Positions 33,566 to 45,966 of a DNA stretch of 64,000 nt are shown in pieces (positions within the stretch are counted from its first letter, which is position 1; each line of letters opens with the position of its first letter). Both the position numbers and the translations under genes were made by a program. The stretch comes from Gnetum montanum (lineage: Eukaryota > Streptophyta > Gnetopsida > Gnetales > Gnetaceae), in assembly GCA_015680685.1 (NCBI GenBank), contig MNCI01037842.1:424783-488782 (forward strand), given 5' to 3'. Under the pieces are notes generated by a model. The model searched no databases. It was given only the letters and a program-made list of their open reading frames with translations, and was not told where the DNA came from.

Positions 33566-35458
33566 GTAAGATTTATATTCAGTCAACTACATATTATAAT
33601 CTTCCTAATATATGCAACTTTTTTCATAGTAGAGAACATTTAATTAAAGATTCACCCTTTCTAATAAAAAAAAGGATGTTGTGAAAAAGGAAAAAAAACA
33701 TGTGAAAGTTGAGAATAGAGGAAATAATTTGAAGCTAAAGACATAAAAAATAAAGTTAATATCAATAATAAGAATGATCAAATAGTAATAAAGAAATGAA
33801 AGAAGACGTAAGCTTCTACAAATGTTTTTACTTGTACTATAGAAAGTATTGATATTTCTAGATAAATAGCTCATAAGGAAAATCTATCCTTATTTAGAAA
33901 AAATAATGTTAACACAAAGATCAAAATTAATTTTATCAAAAAGGACATAGTTGATAGTAAAGATTATTGATAAAAGATTAATATTAAGCACCAAAGTAAT
34001 TGTGATGTGCAATATGTGCCACAAATATCTAGTAATCTTTCAGATGATATTTTTTCATGACTTTCAATTGCTACCTTAAATATTGAAAGTGAGGTAATCT
34101 TTCTATTGTTATATTAAGTTCAAAAATATATGTTTAAATTGATGTAAATGTTGGTAGTGTAGGATCCATCTTCCTAACTAATAATCATTTGACTTTTGAA
34201 AAATACAATGAAGTATTATTCATGGTAGGAGTCTTTGCTTGGTAACCCTAGGTTACAAATTCAATTCTATAAGGTAGTACTAAGTTATAAACTAAAAAAA
34301 TTTTTATAAGAAAATTTTTAAAATGAGTGGAATCCAAAATAAGTTAAAATTAGATACACACCAAGACATATAGCTTAATTAGAATTTTATCTAACTAAGC
34401 ATTGCCCACCAGAAGTGAAACCATGACTTGGAGCTTCTAAATCAAGTATGTATGTATGTTGTGATCTTATAATAATCTAGAATAGTAAGACGTAAGGCTT
34501 TGTAGTGGATCATTATTGGCTCGTGTGATGTCATAATCATGTGGAATGAATTGAGGCTCAGTAGTGGATTTCTGTATATGACTTGGCTTTATGCATGTGA
34601 CTACTATAGGTATGGTTTCCATGTATAAGTTTGTATGATTGTTATGAGACACTCGTTGTCATATGAATTTTCATATGTGATGTTTAAGCATGGTTACCAT
34701 GTATGCACTACGTGTATGTCTATGATGTGATGATTTGTATGCATGTAGTGGTTAGAGTACATGTGGTATTGAAATTCAATGTAAGATGTTCTCTTTCTCC
34801 ACTCTTTTTCTCTAGTGTAATGCTTGTTAGCAATCTACTAGGAAAGATTTAAAGGCTTCCCACTTAGTTTATGTTATGTCTATATTTTGCAGGTGACGTA
34901 GCTAGAGTTGTAGGAAGCCACTAGGACTAATGTGAAGGATGGAAGCTAGGTATTTATACATTTTTGTGTTTTGTCTATATATGTGGTATGTATAGTTAAT
35001 AAGATAAGCCTTTTTATTCATGCATGACATTAGTATATATGTTATTTTAATGATGTGAATAGCAAGCTAGATGATTAATGACCTAATAATAACATATGAT
35101 GCTTTTAGTTATGGGTATGTTTCATGTGCACCTGCTAGNTTTAATTCATGAAATTAAAAATACTCATTGGAATTCATGTGATAATTTTAAATTAAATTTA
35201 TGCAAAATTTCATGTGGTAACATTTGCTCCCCTCCTTCTAGAATTTTCTTCTTAGAAAAAGTTAGGAAATTTATCTCTTATATCTCGTTTATTTCCCAAA
35301 GTTTCTTCTTAGTTTCTATATTTTTTGTAGAGAATATTTATGATAGGAATTAATTTACTTCATAGTTTTCTTTTTTATTAATCTATAATCCTTATAAGAT
35401 ATTCTTGGTAAGTAATATTTAGTTGGAAGTCAATTTCTTATCATTGTATAATATGACT
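33566..35458. other. Intergenic or LTR-derived DNA with a SINE-like copy
   Basis: No gene seen. The part at 34440-34930, with many atgtgta-type phrases, lies just past the pol end of E7 and could include its 3' LTR, but I could not fix ends. A minus-strand tRNA-like phrase lies at about 34380-34440. Confidence 0.3.
34205..34330 (+). mobile_element. tRNA-derived SINE-like copy 5
   Basis: Head caatgaagtattattcatgg, A-box relic, then the B box ATTCAATTC about 43 bases on. The body ctataaggtagtactaagtt matches copies 1 and 3. Confidence 0.5.
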
Positions 35459-36631
35459 TTAATTTGGAATGTACCTTTTAAAGAGGGAAATATGAAAGAC
35501 ATTTAGAATTACTTTTAAACTTGAAAACAAGACTAATTGATAAGTTATATTTCTAATTCTTTTTATTATTTCAAATAGACCAACATATCTTAGGGATAAT
35601 TTTCCTTTTTTCCTAAATTTTAGTAAGCTTTTTAATAGAGATGCTTTTATAAAGATGTAATTCCCAAATTGAAATTCAAGTAGTCTTTCATTATGATTAG
35701 CATACTTAGTATACATATATTGAGAAATATTAATATAATTTTAAACTATGCAAATCTTCTTTGTGATTTGATCAGTCAAATATGTGCATATCTGCATTCT
35801 ATCCTGCATAGTGGTCTAACAAAGAGGTGATCAACATGGTCTACAATAAAGTATCTCATAAGAAGTAGCCTTAATGCTTGATAATAATTATTGTATACAA
35901 ATTCTACTAAAGATAACATTTTATCCCACTCCTACTTATATTAAAATGTTCACGCTTAAAGAATATAGTAATATCATCACCTGCAACAATGCTACAAGTA
36001 GAAAGGAGATGAGAAAATTTTCTTAACAACTCTACCACCATCAATATAGCATTAAACTTTCGTTTAGTCTTTCATAATCCCATTATCAAATCCATGCAAG
36101 TGACCTTTCACTTTCGTTGGGTTATGTCATGAACATAAAGCAATCTCACTAGTGTTGATGCTCTACTTTAACTTGTTGAAGATTAAACATCTAGAAATAA
36201 AAGTTACTATTCCTTGCTTCATCTTAGGTAACCAATACAATTTTCTTAAAATTTGAAATATTTTATTATATCTAATGTGCATTTGATACTTAATAGCATG
36301 AGTTTTCTCCAATAATTTTGAGCTTTTAGGCATATATACCCTACCTTTAAATCATAATTATTCTCTTTTTTCCTTTTTTTTTAAAAATAAATAATCAAAA
36401 TGGATCTAGCTTAATTTTTAAATATTTTCTTAGTACCAAGTATCTGAATTTTGTTCTTCTATAATCGTATCCATTAAATTGGATTATGCAACTAAGTTAT
36501 TTATCTTTCTTATCTTCCTACTACATGCATTAGCTACTACATTTGCCTTTCCAAGATGATATTTAATATCAAAATTAAAGCTTGCAACTAGTTTAATCCA
36601 TTCCTTATATCACAAATTTAATTATTACTAG
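35459..36631 (-). pseudogene. E7: 3' part of a gypsy pol (RNase H end, integrase), broken
   Basis: Minus-strand blocks in order: a zinc-binding-region relic (SKLLEKTHAIKYQMHI, KIFQILRKLYWLP, then FISRCLIF, near 36330-36190), the end of the integrase core (MLSLVEFVYNNYYQA, near 35900), and the C-terminal domain in one open piece of 85 codons (35716-35459: LLEFQFGNYIFIKASLLKSL, then GKLSLRYVGLFEII and NVFHISLFKRYIP). This matches the plant gypsy integrase tail (F.VGD.V..K.SP, GKL.PRY.GPF, VFHVS.L). The catalytic core is mostly unreadable. The element is cut at 36631 by the LTR of E4. Confidence 0.65.
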
Positions 36632-37473
36632 TGATGAGTCATGTCTAGGGTTATGTTAATGAGGGATTTGATGCATTGACATGGCCCCATCGATGCAGTG
36701 TCTATTTTCACCTATAAATACACACTCACCAACTACATTTATGGCAATAAGTCTCATAGTTGTAGTGAAGCTCTTGTAGTTTTTTCATTCAAAAGTTAGA
36801 ATATTTTTCTAAGTGCTCTTTGTAGGAGTTAAAGAGTGTATGGATCTTTATTTGAGCACTATTATACCTAAGCATGGAAATGTGTGTGATAATAAAATGA
36901 GCTTTCTGATAAACCTTGTAGCACTTCAAAATAGATTAATTATTCCCTCTATGCATTTAATATTTTAAGAAATTTTCCTTAATGTTTTAAGTAATTAAGT
37001 AATTAATTAAGCTAGATTAAATAGTGATTAATAAAGCACATAATTACGACCACTTCTAGCATACACTTGATGCTTGGTAATCCCAGTAATGCTTAATGTT
37101 TGGTAACCCAGTAGTGTTAAATGTGTTTAGGATGTGTACGACAAGAGGGAAAGGATGCTTATGCTAGGATTAGTTAAATATTAACTAGTTAGATTAAATT
37201 AGAAATTAAATATCTTTAATTCTCTATTCTTTATTCTTAGGTCACTTAAAACATAAAACATAAAAAATGACAAAAATCATATGCCTAAGTTGCACTTAAC
37301 CATACCTTTGTGTTTCAAAAGTGTAATTGGGAAGACAATGATTGTAATGGCTAGTTTCACTTCCTAAAAACTAGTGTACTTAGAAAGCTATAAGTCCACC
37401 AAATTTGACCAGATCACACATGAAAGCTTTGTGGTTCATATGGTTGGGCGTAGGGTCTATTCACCACTCATCA
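36632..37473 (+). repeat. E4 5' LTR, 842 bp, plus strand
   Basis: It starts TGATGAGTCATGTCTAGGG and ends CACCACTCATCA. A TATA-type tataaata lies at about 36714-36721. The U3 has catcgatg-type motifs like the E2 LTRs instead of GATATC. Confidence 0.8.
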
Positions 37474-37474
37474 T

Positions 37475-37492
37475 TAGTGTCATTTCTAGGGA
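37475..37492 (+). other. E4 primer-binding site, tRNA-Asp type
   Basis: TAGTGTCATTTCTAGGGA follows the LTR and differs from TGGCGCCGTTGCCGGGGA almost only by transitions. Confidence 0.6.
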
Positions 37493-37633
37493 CTTGTAGT
37501 TTGATATGTGCCTTATCTAGGACTTAGTGAATATTATTTGAGATTTTTGGAATGAACCCTTAAGTTGGAATCATTCAAAAAATAAAATTCATAATTATAA
37601 TTAATGCACACTGAAGTTTTATTTTAATCTAAA

Positions 37634-38700
37634 ATGGCTTCTTCTCAAGGCATGATGAATCAAAACCATGAGTGCCCTAATAATTCAAAGTGATGTACAC
37701 TCATCTAGATGACTTTGTACCTAATTTCACCTTCATCCTATACTAGGATGAATTACTATGGTGAAGAGATATGTAGGGTAACATTGTGTTGCCTCCTAAC
37801 CAATCTATTCTTGGCATGCTTCTCTAAACTCTTAAGAGGTTGAGCACCCAAGATCTCCTTGATGAATATGTTATGCAAGATGATGACTATTGAAACTACC
37901 ATCTCATGGAAACATAATGTAAACAAGATCAACATTAGGAGAAGTTCCATGATGATATGAAGGGGAAATGGTTCACTAATTGCTTGTTCCTACTGAACCA
38001 AAATGATAAGGAGGATCCTCCCTCTAGGGTTGCACAACATGATGATTGTCTACTGCTTGACTCTAGTGAAGGAGGCTTGAACCCACACTTATAGTCCACT
38101 ATCAACAATCTTGGTTTAGGCAGAAGTGGGAGTTAAGGTAGGGGCTTGAGCAAGCATTATGATGATGATAAACCTAATGATCATGGGTGTGACATGCAAA
38201 GAGGAGGTGGTAGATACTGTGGTGTTGGAAGTCCTCCTTCCTCTGCATCTTCTTCACCTACATGTTCTTATTCCTCCTCTAAATCTAATTAAGACCATAG
38301 GGGATGAAACTATGATGGAGGTGAACAATGAGATAATGATCATAGGCTCTACCATGAATGATGGGTTAGTAAAGGATATCATAGGAGTCATTGAAATCAT
38401 GAAAATGATGAACCTTTTATGGTAACTTGAAGCATGTTAAACATCATAGAGGTAGTTAGAATTTCAACTAGGCATGTGAAAGATAATAGAATCAAGAGGT
38501 TGGATATGAACAATATCTATAGATTTTAAGGGGGATATAACTTAGATCTGTAGATCCATCTTCAAGCCTTTCACAATGCCTTTTCCTTGTAGAACATAGA
38601 AAAAATTGGCAAAAACTTAAGCTATTTTCTAGGATACTCATAAAAGAAGTAGAAAAAAATTGGTACTACTCCTTGGAGCTGGAATCAATTTGCAGATAGA
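37634..38700 (+). pseudogene. E4 gag, 5' half, broken
   Basis: ATG at 37634 (MASSQGMMN) parallels the other gag starts. A Ser-rich and His/Asp-rich stretch follows (SSASSSPTCSYSSSK, about 38235-38285, then a DHRG/NYDGG phrase). Then come NDEPF and the block IKRLDMNNIYRF, GGYNLDL and HLQAFHNAFSL (about 38490-38600), matching E2 and E3. Stops are frequent. Confidence 0.55.
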
Positions 38701-39980
38701 GTATGATGATTGAGCCAACCCATGCTACTAAAGAATAAACCCTATACTTCAATTTAAATTCATAGCCAAATTTTATGTGTAAGGTGGAGGGCTTGTAGAG
38801 TCATAATGGTATATGTTAATAAAAGTTCACCTATGCTTATCTAAGGTCATAACAAGTTCTCATCAAAGATAAAAGAGAACCTATTTGTTTCATTGCATAC
38901 CTATCCTATAGGGTATGTTCATGATTGGTTTGCTTAGTCCAACCAAATGTTGGTGCTTGAGAAGAGGAAGCTTCCAATCAATGTACTACTGCAATTAGAT
39001 GAGGTTAACTCTTGAACTAAAGTTACAAAGATCTATACAATGATCCTTTTCATCAATTTTGATAACCATCATGGGATTGCTAAGATCTGGTCACTTTCTG
39101 AGAAAGCATCATTCTTTAACTATCCATGTTGCCATAGTAGACATAGAGATGGTAATAACATCTCCATTAGGTGTCATCATGCTTCTCCAATAGACATAGC
39201 AATGAAACTTATTCTTGAAGTAGATATTACATTTGAATTATGCTAAAGAATGTTCATTGAGACATCCTAAGTGTGATATTTTATCTAGCCTAAATGATTT
39301 CCCTCTTTGCAAGGTGAAAATGAGGATATAAACCCAATCCCACAATTCTCATGTATGCACTTAAGGTAAAATTTCCTACCATGAGAACTTGAACTTTCTC
39401 ACATAGCTAGATTAGTAGATGACGAATAATATTACTTATATGCATGGATAGATGAAGGATTATTACCATACACAATATTATATGATTTGGCCTACCTTGG
39501 TTGTAGTTCATTGGGTATCTCGTGCATGGGACTAGGGAGTAGAAGCTACTACTACATTTGGGAAGTTCAATTTATAGGATTATTAAAAGTAGATAGGTAC
39601 TATTGAGGTATCATTGTTGGGGTTTGTTAAGTACCTACTTTGGCATCATAACAATAAGGATTGGATAGACGTGCCTTATATTGTTGCATCAGAGTAGGAA
39701 GATTCCATGGATCAGCCTCCTAATGATTTGAAGTTTGTAATTGTTGGTACTATTGCATGGGCTATGGATAAGCACCACTAAGATAGTATGAATGACTAGA
39801 GTATGGGATCCTTCTTGTTTACCTTTTGATGAATCTAGGATTCAAAGTTATCCTAGATTACACCATCTCATCAATTATGTGAGCGATGACTAGGTGATAC
39901 TAAGAATCATGAGAGTCTACATAGCATTCACAAGAACCCTCATCATTGGAGGAAGATGTGGAAGCCTCATTTGAATCTTC
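38701..39980. other. Unassigned stretch between E4 gag and E8 gag
   Basis: No family is recognised on either strand. A plus-strand frame around 39040-39246 is open for 68 codons and neighbouring pieces read well between stops, so this may be a decayed coding region of E4 or of another element. Confidence 0.3.
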
Positions 39981-40246
39981 TTAAATTCTTTTAGAATAAT
40001 AAAACTTTCCTTCACCCTTGCCATCATACCTCTTTCTACATTCTTTTGATGCCACTTCTTTAGTTGCAACCTTGACAACATTACCCTCAATGCCCTTAAT
40101 AGTAATGGTCATATTTTCATTTATCACATTCCAAACTTGGTCCACATGATGGGCCAAGTCTATCAAGGCTTTGTTTGTTCTAACTTGATATTGTGCTAGA
40201 GCCTTGACTATAGTAGGAGGTTCAATAGTACATTCAACATTTTTGG
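39981..40246 (-). pseudogene. E8 gag C-terminal part (left of E5)
   Basis: Minus-strand peptides NKALIDLAHHVDQVWNVINE and ITIKGIEGNVVKVATK resemble the C-terminal gag segment of E3 (VKKVWDLVDENFAIALEII) and E2 (KVDKMWTLW). With the block at 46960-47330 it forms one gag split by E5. Confidence 0.5.
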
Positions 40247-41222
40247 TTTTGGAGTAGGTTCACTCCACAAATAAATCACCTTTACATACTAAATCTAGAT
40301 ATTATGCCAAGAGAAAAATAATTGCTAGAAAATAAGAAAACTAGTCATCTTCAATTACATTATTAGAAGATTACATCAGGGTTCACACAACCCATAAGCA
40401 CCCAAAATCTTGTCATGCTTAAATAATATTGTAGAACATGAGGTTGTACAATAACAAAATGGTTGTTCTTAATGTAAGACACAAATAATAGCAACCTCTC
40501 CCACAACCTGAGACTGAGATCTCAACTTAAAAGTGAGATATAAGAGAATAGAAGACACAGATCAACACACCATAAGCTGATCTTGGTGCTACAATCACCA
40601 ATTTTCCTCACCCAATATGCTCACCCACTCTCTCTTTCACAAATCTCCTTGCATACTAGCTCTTTTGCCTCTCTCATGGATGATTACATACATAATTATA
40701 AAGATCTAAAATCCTAGGAAGCTTTCTATTTTTCTTCCTAGATTTTTTTCACATAGATATGAAGTCTTTGAAATGTTTCCCAATCGAAACATCACATTAG
40801 GCTTTTTCTTTCTTCACCAACATACACATCTCTTGTTTCATGTAGATATCTCCTATGAAAGCCCTACTCTTAGGATAGACATATAATATTTTTGGTAGAC
40901 ATCTCCTTTGGACTTGGGATGTCTCTACTTTAGGAGAGATGTCTATCCTACAAGTGCCAATAATAAAAGTGCTTCTTTTGATGATGGGAACCTTTAGATA
41001 CCTTCCAACAAGTCCCCATAGATCTTGGAACCTTCCAAACTCATCAAAATAAGCCAAAAAACCTCTAAACATGCCAAAACATCCAAGAGGCTTCATCATA
41101 AAAATTCAACATAAGAACATACACAAAAACTAGACACACATGTTTGGGTCTTCTCCAAGCATGAAACCTATAAAGACAACTTGTAGGACAAGCACAAGGA
41201 AATTAGAAGAGGTGTTCCTATA
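40247..41222 (-). repeat. E5 left (3') LTR, about 976 bp
   Basis: It aligns with 45967-46959 throughout: gtaggttcactccacaaata, aaatctagatatta, attctagaaaataag-like runs, gatcaacacaccataagct, gacatctcctttggacttgg and aagaggtgttccta. The left end is decayed, so the exact start is uncertain by a few bases. Confidence 0.8.
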
Positions 41223-41475
41223 CTAGCTCTCCCACCCTTCAAAAAGTAAACTCATATGAACAAGGAAGTAGGGTTGGAAGTGATCCCCCACTTAACAAGT
41301 TTGGTTTCATGGATCCATATAGCATCATTAGCATATTGATCATCCTAATGGATCAAATATTTATCCTCTTAACTTCTTGACTACTAGAATATTTGCTCCA
41401 CTTGAGTATGACTACCTTCTTCTCCATTGAAGGTTTCAACTGATCAATGGCCCCTTTCAACTCATCGATGTTTTC

Positions 41476-42816
41476 CTATATGATCTCATTATTAGATGTT
41501 CCATGATAGTGCACAAGATTTGAAACATTAAACATGAAAGACATACCAACATCATTTGGTAAATCAATCTCAAAAGTAGTGTCATTAATGTTAGCCTTGA
41601 TTTTGAAAGGCCTCATCTTCTTCACTTTCAATTTGGAGAAGTTAACACCTCTCAACCACTTCTTCTTTAAGTGCATCCAAATGAAGTCACCAATAGCAAA
41701 ACTAGGATTTCCCTTGCCTTCATTCCTCTTGAGGACTCTCTCTTCAACCTTCTTCTTAAGATTGATTTTACTTGTGCATGGAGATCCTTCATATCTTGTA
41801 CAAAATTAGCACTAAGCTAAGCTTCACCATCAAAGCTCTTTAAAGTGTTCACCATCTTTGGAAAAAAATCCTTAATTCACCTCAAATGGGTTTTTCCCAG
41901 TTGCAACATGAAAAGAATTATTATACAAAAATTTAGCATGACATAATAAACTTTTCCACTTGTTTTTTTATCCATCACCCAAACATCTCATTATGTTTAG
42001 GAAGGATTTATTTACCACCTCCATTTGGCCATTAGATTGTGGATGATATGCACTAGAAAAATTCAACTTTTTCCCTAAAATATTCCAAAGGGAACCCCAA
42101 AAATGACTTGTAAACTTTGATTCTTTATTAATAATAATATTCAAAGGAATACTATGCAACTTCACAACATGCTGGAAAAATAAATTTGCAACATGAGAGA
42201 CATCACTCACCTTCTTGCATGGAATAAAATGTACCATCTTGGAAAACCTACCCACAACAACAAAAATTGCATTGTTCCCACTCTTGGTCTTTGCAATACC
42301 ACTCAAAAAGTCTATTAACAAACTTTCCCATGAACATTTAGGAATTGACAAAGGCATATAGTGTCCATCCACACTATTACCTTCTTTGAACTTCAAACAT
42401 GTCAAGCACTCCTTCATAAATTTTGAAAATTTTGTTACCAGAACAGGCCAAAAATAGTGCCTACTCACAAGTTCCAATGTTTTCTCCATACCCATGTAAC
42501 CTTCCATGCCACTACAATGCTTTTCAAACAAACTCAGTTTCCTAAAATCATAATTAAGAATACATACCTTTCCATTCTTAAATAATAGTTCATTTTGAAT
42601 ATGATAGTACCTCCATTGGTCTATCGTAGTCATCAATAGATCTTTGAGGCTCCTCCAAACTTGCTTAAAATCAACATCATGCTTATATAAAGAAGAAAAA
42701 TGACTCATACCTTTCACATGAGGTACAATGAAATTTACTGCATGCACCCTAGATAATGCATTAGATACCACATTGGCTTTAACATAAAATTGAATGCTTG
42801 TAACTACATAACCCAC
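41476..42816 (-). pseudogene. E5 integrase with RNase H tail
   Basis: A 282-codon open frame (42816-41968) begins at the end of RNase H (NVVSNALSRV), then shows the zinc-binding region (KHCSGMEGYMGMEKTLELV, then FMKECLTCLKF with the CxxC) and the core (LLIDFLSGI with the first Asp). The core continues IFVVVGRFSKMVHFIPCKK, INKESKF where a DRDxKF motif is expected, and SSAYHPQSNGQMEVVNKS with the Glu. The second catalytic Asp is lost. A shifted frame at 41676-41476 holds the C-terminal domain (KLKVKKMRPFKI, ...FNVSNLVHYHG). Integrase would insert element DNA; this copy cannot. The type resembles widespread plant chromovirus-like gypsy elements, but no chromodomain was seen. Confidence 0.85.
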
Positions 42817-43330
42817 ATCATGTGCTTTGCACTCAACTTCCTTTTTGAGTTTAGAAATTGAAATTCTTTGTGGTCTATCATCAAAGTGAGTTCTATGGGA
42901 AACAAGTAATGCCTCAAATGCTTGATTTCTTGAAGAATAGTATACAAATCCTTCTCATATACACTATATTTTTAGCTTGACTCATTCAACTTTTTAGAAA
43001 AGAAAGCAACAAGCCTACCTTCTTGCGAAAGTACCCCACCAATGGCAAGTCCACTTGCATCCACCTCCACCTAAAAGAGCTTCCAAATATCTAGAATTAC
43101 AAGCACAGGTTCATTGGTAATATTTGCTTTAAATAAGTCAAACCTTCCTTAGGTTTTGTTATCCCACCTAAATTTCTTACTTTCCTTCAACAAAGAAAAC
43201 ATTGATCATGACATACCACTAAATGTTTTGATGAACTATCTATAAAATCTTGCTAAACCAAGGAATGATCTTGCCTTGCCAACATTCTTATGAGTTGGCC
43301 AATCCCTTATAGCTTTCACCTTGGTAACTT
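42700..43330 (-). pseudogene. E5 RNase H and thumb region, broken
   Basis: Minus-strand blocks: KAIRDWPTHKNVG, SFLGLARFYR, then FIKTFSGM. RNase H follows with VEVDASGLAIGGVLSQEGR, LVAFFSKKLNESS, KYSVYEKDLYTILQEIKHL and LMIDHKEFQFLNSK, which keep the Asp, Glu and Asp positions of the gypsy RNase H. Stops separate several pieces. Confidence 0.75.
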
Positions 43331-43334
43331 CCAT

Positions 43335-43900
43335 TCAAACTTGATTTTCAGAAACCACATGCCCCAAATATGTGATTTCCCTCTTGTAGAAATGACTTTT
43401 CTTCACATTGATCACAAATTGTGCCACCTCAAACTTAAGGCACACCATACTTAAGTGATCCAAGTACTCTTCCTCATTAGAGCTAAATACCAAAATATCA
43501 TTAAAAAGGATAATACAACACATACCAATCAAGTTCTTCAATACATCATGCATCAACCTCATGAATGTGGCATGTGTATTTGTTAGCCAAAATTGCATCG
43601 CCAACCACTCAAACAATCCATTTGGTGTTTTGAAAGCTATCTTTCACTCATCACCATGCTTGATTCTGATTTGATGGTACCCACTCTTCAAATCAATTTT
43701 GCTAAAAAATTCAAAATTAGTATGGACATCAAAAATATCATCCATCGTTGGAATAGGAAACATGTACCTCACCATTATCCTATTCACTACCTTGGAATCA
43801 ATGCACATCCTCCATTCATCAGTATCCTTCTTTAGCACTAGCACCATTAGAACTGCATAAGGTGAAATGGATTTCCTCATGAAGCCATTTGCAAGTAATA
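43335..43900 (-). pseudogene. E5 reverse transcriptase, active site altered
   Basis: Two open pieces cover the palm. The first (43880-43644) has KDTDEWRMCIDSKVVNRI, FPIPTMDDIFD and FFSKIDLKSGYHQIRI with the first catalytic Asp. The second (43616-43335) has MQFWLTNTHATFMRLMHDVL, then IILFNDILVFS where YxDD is expected, LDHL and ITYLGHVVS. The change of the first Asp of the catalytic pair to Asn, plus the frame break, makes it inactive. Confidence 0.8.
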
Positions 43901-44326
43901 CCTACTTGCCTTTGTTATTCAACCCTCTAATTTGGTGTCATCTAGTAAGCTTTGTTATGTGGAATGGTAGTACAACAATGAAGTCAATATGATGTTGTAT
44001 ATTCCTCATTAGTGGTAGTCCATCCAATTCTCCTTGAACACCTTGAAAAATTTCTCATTCATGCCTAGCATAGCTATATGAAGTTCAACCTACACATCAT
44101 CATGGTTAGTAGCAACTATTGCCATAACAACAAAACCAAAACTAGTTTCATCATGTTCCTTAATATATTCCCTCTCTCCTAGAGGGATTAAGGAAGCATT
44201 AAGTAAGCTTTGTTGCTTCACTTATTTAGTTGTCATAGGAATCAAATCATGGATTCCATTAAGTCTAACAACACTCCACACATTTCTTGCTTCATTAAAC
44301 TAAGCACCATTATCAAAATTCCAAGG

Positions 44327-44554
44327 TCAACCAAGCATTACATTAGCACAATCTATCGGAAGCACATCACACCTCAGAATATCATGAAACATTTCAATTT
44401 TAAATTTCAAGCTACATTGTTCCTTCACCTCTTGGAAAAATTCTTTAGACAACCAATGCACCTTATATGGTGTAGGATGGGGACTAGTTACCAAACCCAA
44501 TCTAGCAATTGCCTTAGAAGAAATAACATTTTCTTTGGAATCCGCATCAATCAA
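44327..44554 (-). pseudogene. E5 aspartic protease fragment
   Basis: Open for 75 codons. MIDADSKENVIS stands where gypsy proteases have (I)DxGSxxNVIS, followed by LGL, HPTPYKVHWL, CDVLPIDCANVMLG. The family pattern LIDxGSxxNxxS...LGL...HP.PY.L.WL...CDV.PM.....LLG is clear. It would cleave the Gag-Pol polyprotein. Confidence 0.7.
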
Positions 44555-44559
44555 AACAT

Positions 44560-45900
44560 GAACCTTTCCTCACTAAGTAAACAACTAGCTCCAATACTAA
44601 ATAAAAATTTCCTATCAAGATGATCTCCTCTATTAAAATTCCTCATGAATGCACAAGAATTTGATTCAGAAACATCCTCAATTTTTGAAGCATTAGGATT
44701 GCCTCTTTGAAGAGCTTGGCTTGATGTCTCCTCCACCTTCATGGTTTGCACATCATTTCCTTTAGCTAACTTGTTAAGTGAACATTTCCATTTTGTATGT
44801 CCTCATTCTCCATACTTGAAGCATTGAAATTTTGATGAGTTGTTACCTTGACCCTTGTCTCCCTTGCTTAGGTCCTTCCTAGTTTTCTCATCACCTCCTT
44901 CAATCTTCTTATCTTAGCTACCCTTCTTATCTTTAAGTTTGGATTTGAATCCCTTATTAGATCTAGATCCCTTCTTCTTATCCGTAGAAATTTTTTTGCT
45001 CCTGTTTTTGAATCCACCTAATTTCTTCTTACCCTTGAGTACCAAATCATAAGCCTCATTAAAGGTTTGTGGCTCATAAAAGGATAGCTCTTGCTGGTAC
45101 GTCATTTTGACACCTCCTAAAAAGATTAAAACTTTTCAATACTCCTTTGAGTTTACTATAGCTAATGGAATAGGTCGAAAAATTTGATATAAAATTCTTT
45201 GAAATCCTTGTCACCTTGCCTTAGGAATTTTAACCTCATAATGGTTTCATGTCTTTGATGAAAATATTAAAATTTTCTTTTCAACCTATATTTCATCATA
45301 TCCCAATCTCTTATAGGCTAACTATTTCATCTTTCCTAAGCATGGGACTCCTTCTCCCATCATGTAGAAGCCATACCTTCTAATCTAGATTTAGCAATAG
45401 GTACCCTCAAGTTATTCAGTACCTCTTCTAATAGAAAATGCTTCTAAAGTATCTTCAGCCAACTTGCAAAAGCATTGGTGCCATCTACATCATTGAAAGT
45501 CTTCAACTCTATATATGGATGTCTTGAAGAATTTCTGAACATTCTTGCAACCCTTGCCTCATCTTCATCATCAATCTTGTTTGAAGAAGTATTGAGCACC
45601 ATTGGAGCACTGTTGAAGAAATAGGATTTTCTCTCATTGAAATCCTTGACTAATGGTTTCCTACACTCCCATAGCTAGATTGATCTTCCTCTTCATATCC
45701 TTGATCTCTAGTTGTCTCTGAAACTTGTTCATCTGAATGTACATGCTCTTCACCTCTATGTGTTTGGATATGGCTAGGACCAGCTTGTCTATCCACCTTC
45801 ATGCTGATTTCATCCAAACAAGCAACGATCATCTAGAAGGCTAACTTCATGCTCTCCATGTCCTTATTAAAATATTGCACCTATTTCTTCTTGGATGCCA
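44560..45900 (-). pseudogene. E5 gag with a damaged zinc knuckle
   Basis: An N-terminal stretch with MIVACLDEISMKVDRQAGPS (45832) leads through frameshifts to a Lys-rich piece (45105-44914, FNEAYDLVLKGKKKLGGF and KNRSKK). A knuckle relic CFKYGE-x-GHTKWKC follows at about 44820-44775. The second Cys is Tyr and a Trp or similar codon is a stop, so RNA binding is lost. Confidence 0.65.
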
Positions 45901-45944
45901 TATAAAATTGACAAAATCCTCAACCAAAATCCAAGCACCAGTAA

Positions 45945-45962
45945 AAATATGCTTTAATACCA
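45945..45962 (-). other. E5 primer-binding site, tRNA-iMet type
   Basis: The minus strand reads TGGTATTAAAGCATATT four bases inside the LTR, close to TGGTATCAGAGC. Confidence 0.7.
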
Positions 45963-45966
45963 ATAA

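Larger units (their letters stand above)
36632..39980 (+). mobile_element. E4: truncated Athila-like element, plus strand
   Basis: 5' LTR, primer site and gag are readable in order on the plus strand. The right limit is unclear because homology fades after about 38700 and an oppositely oriented gag relic (E8) starts by 40166. No 3' LTR of matching orientation was found. Confidence 0.6.

Noticed and set aside
40213-40217. GTAGG as a target duplication of E5 (matching 46960-46964)
   Set aside because: It lies about 30 bases outside the LTR edge and the bases between continue the older gag, so the match is probably chance.
43593-43835. Plus-strand frame of 80 codons
   Set aside because: It is antisense to the E5 reverse transcriptase.
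44210-44623. Plus-strand frame of 137 codons
   Set aside because: It is antisense to the E5 protease.
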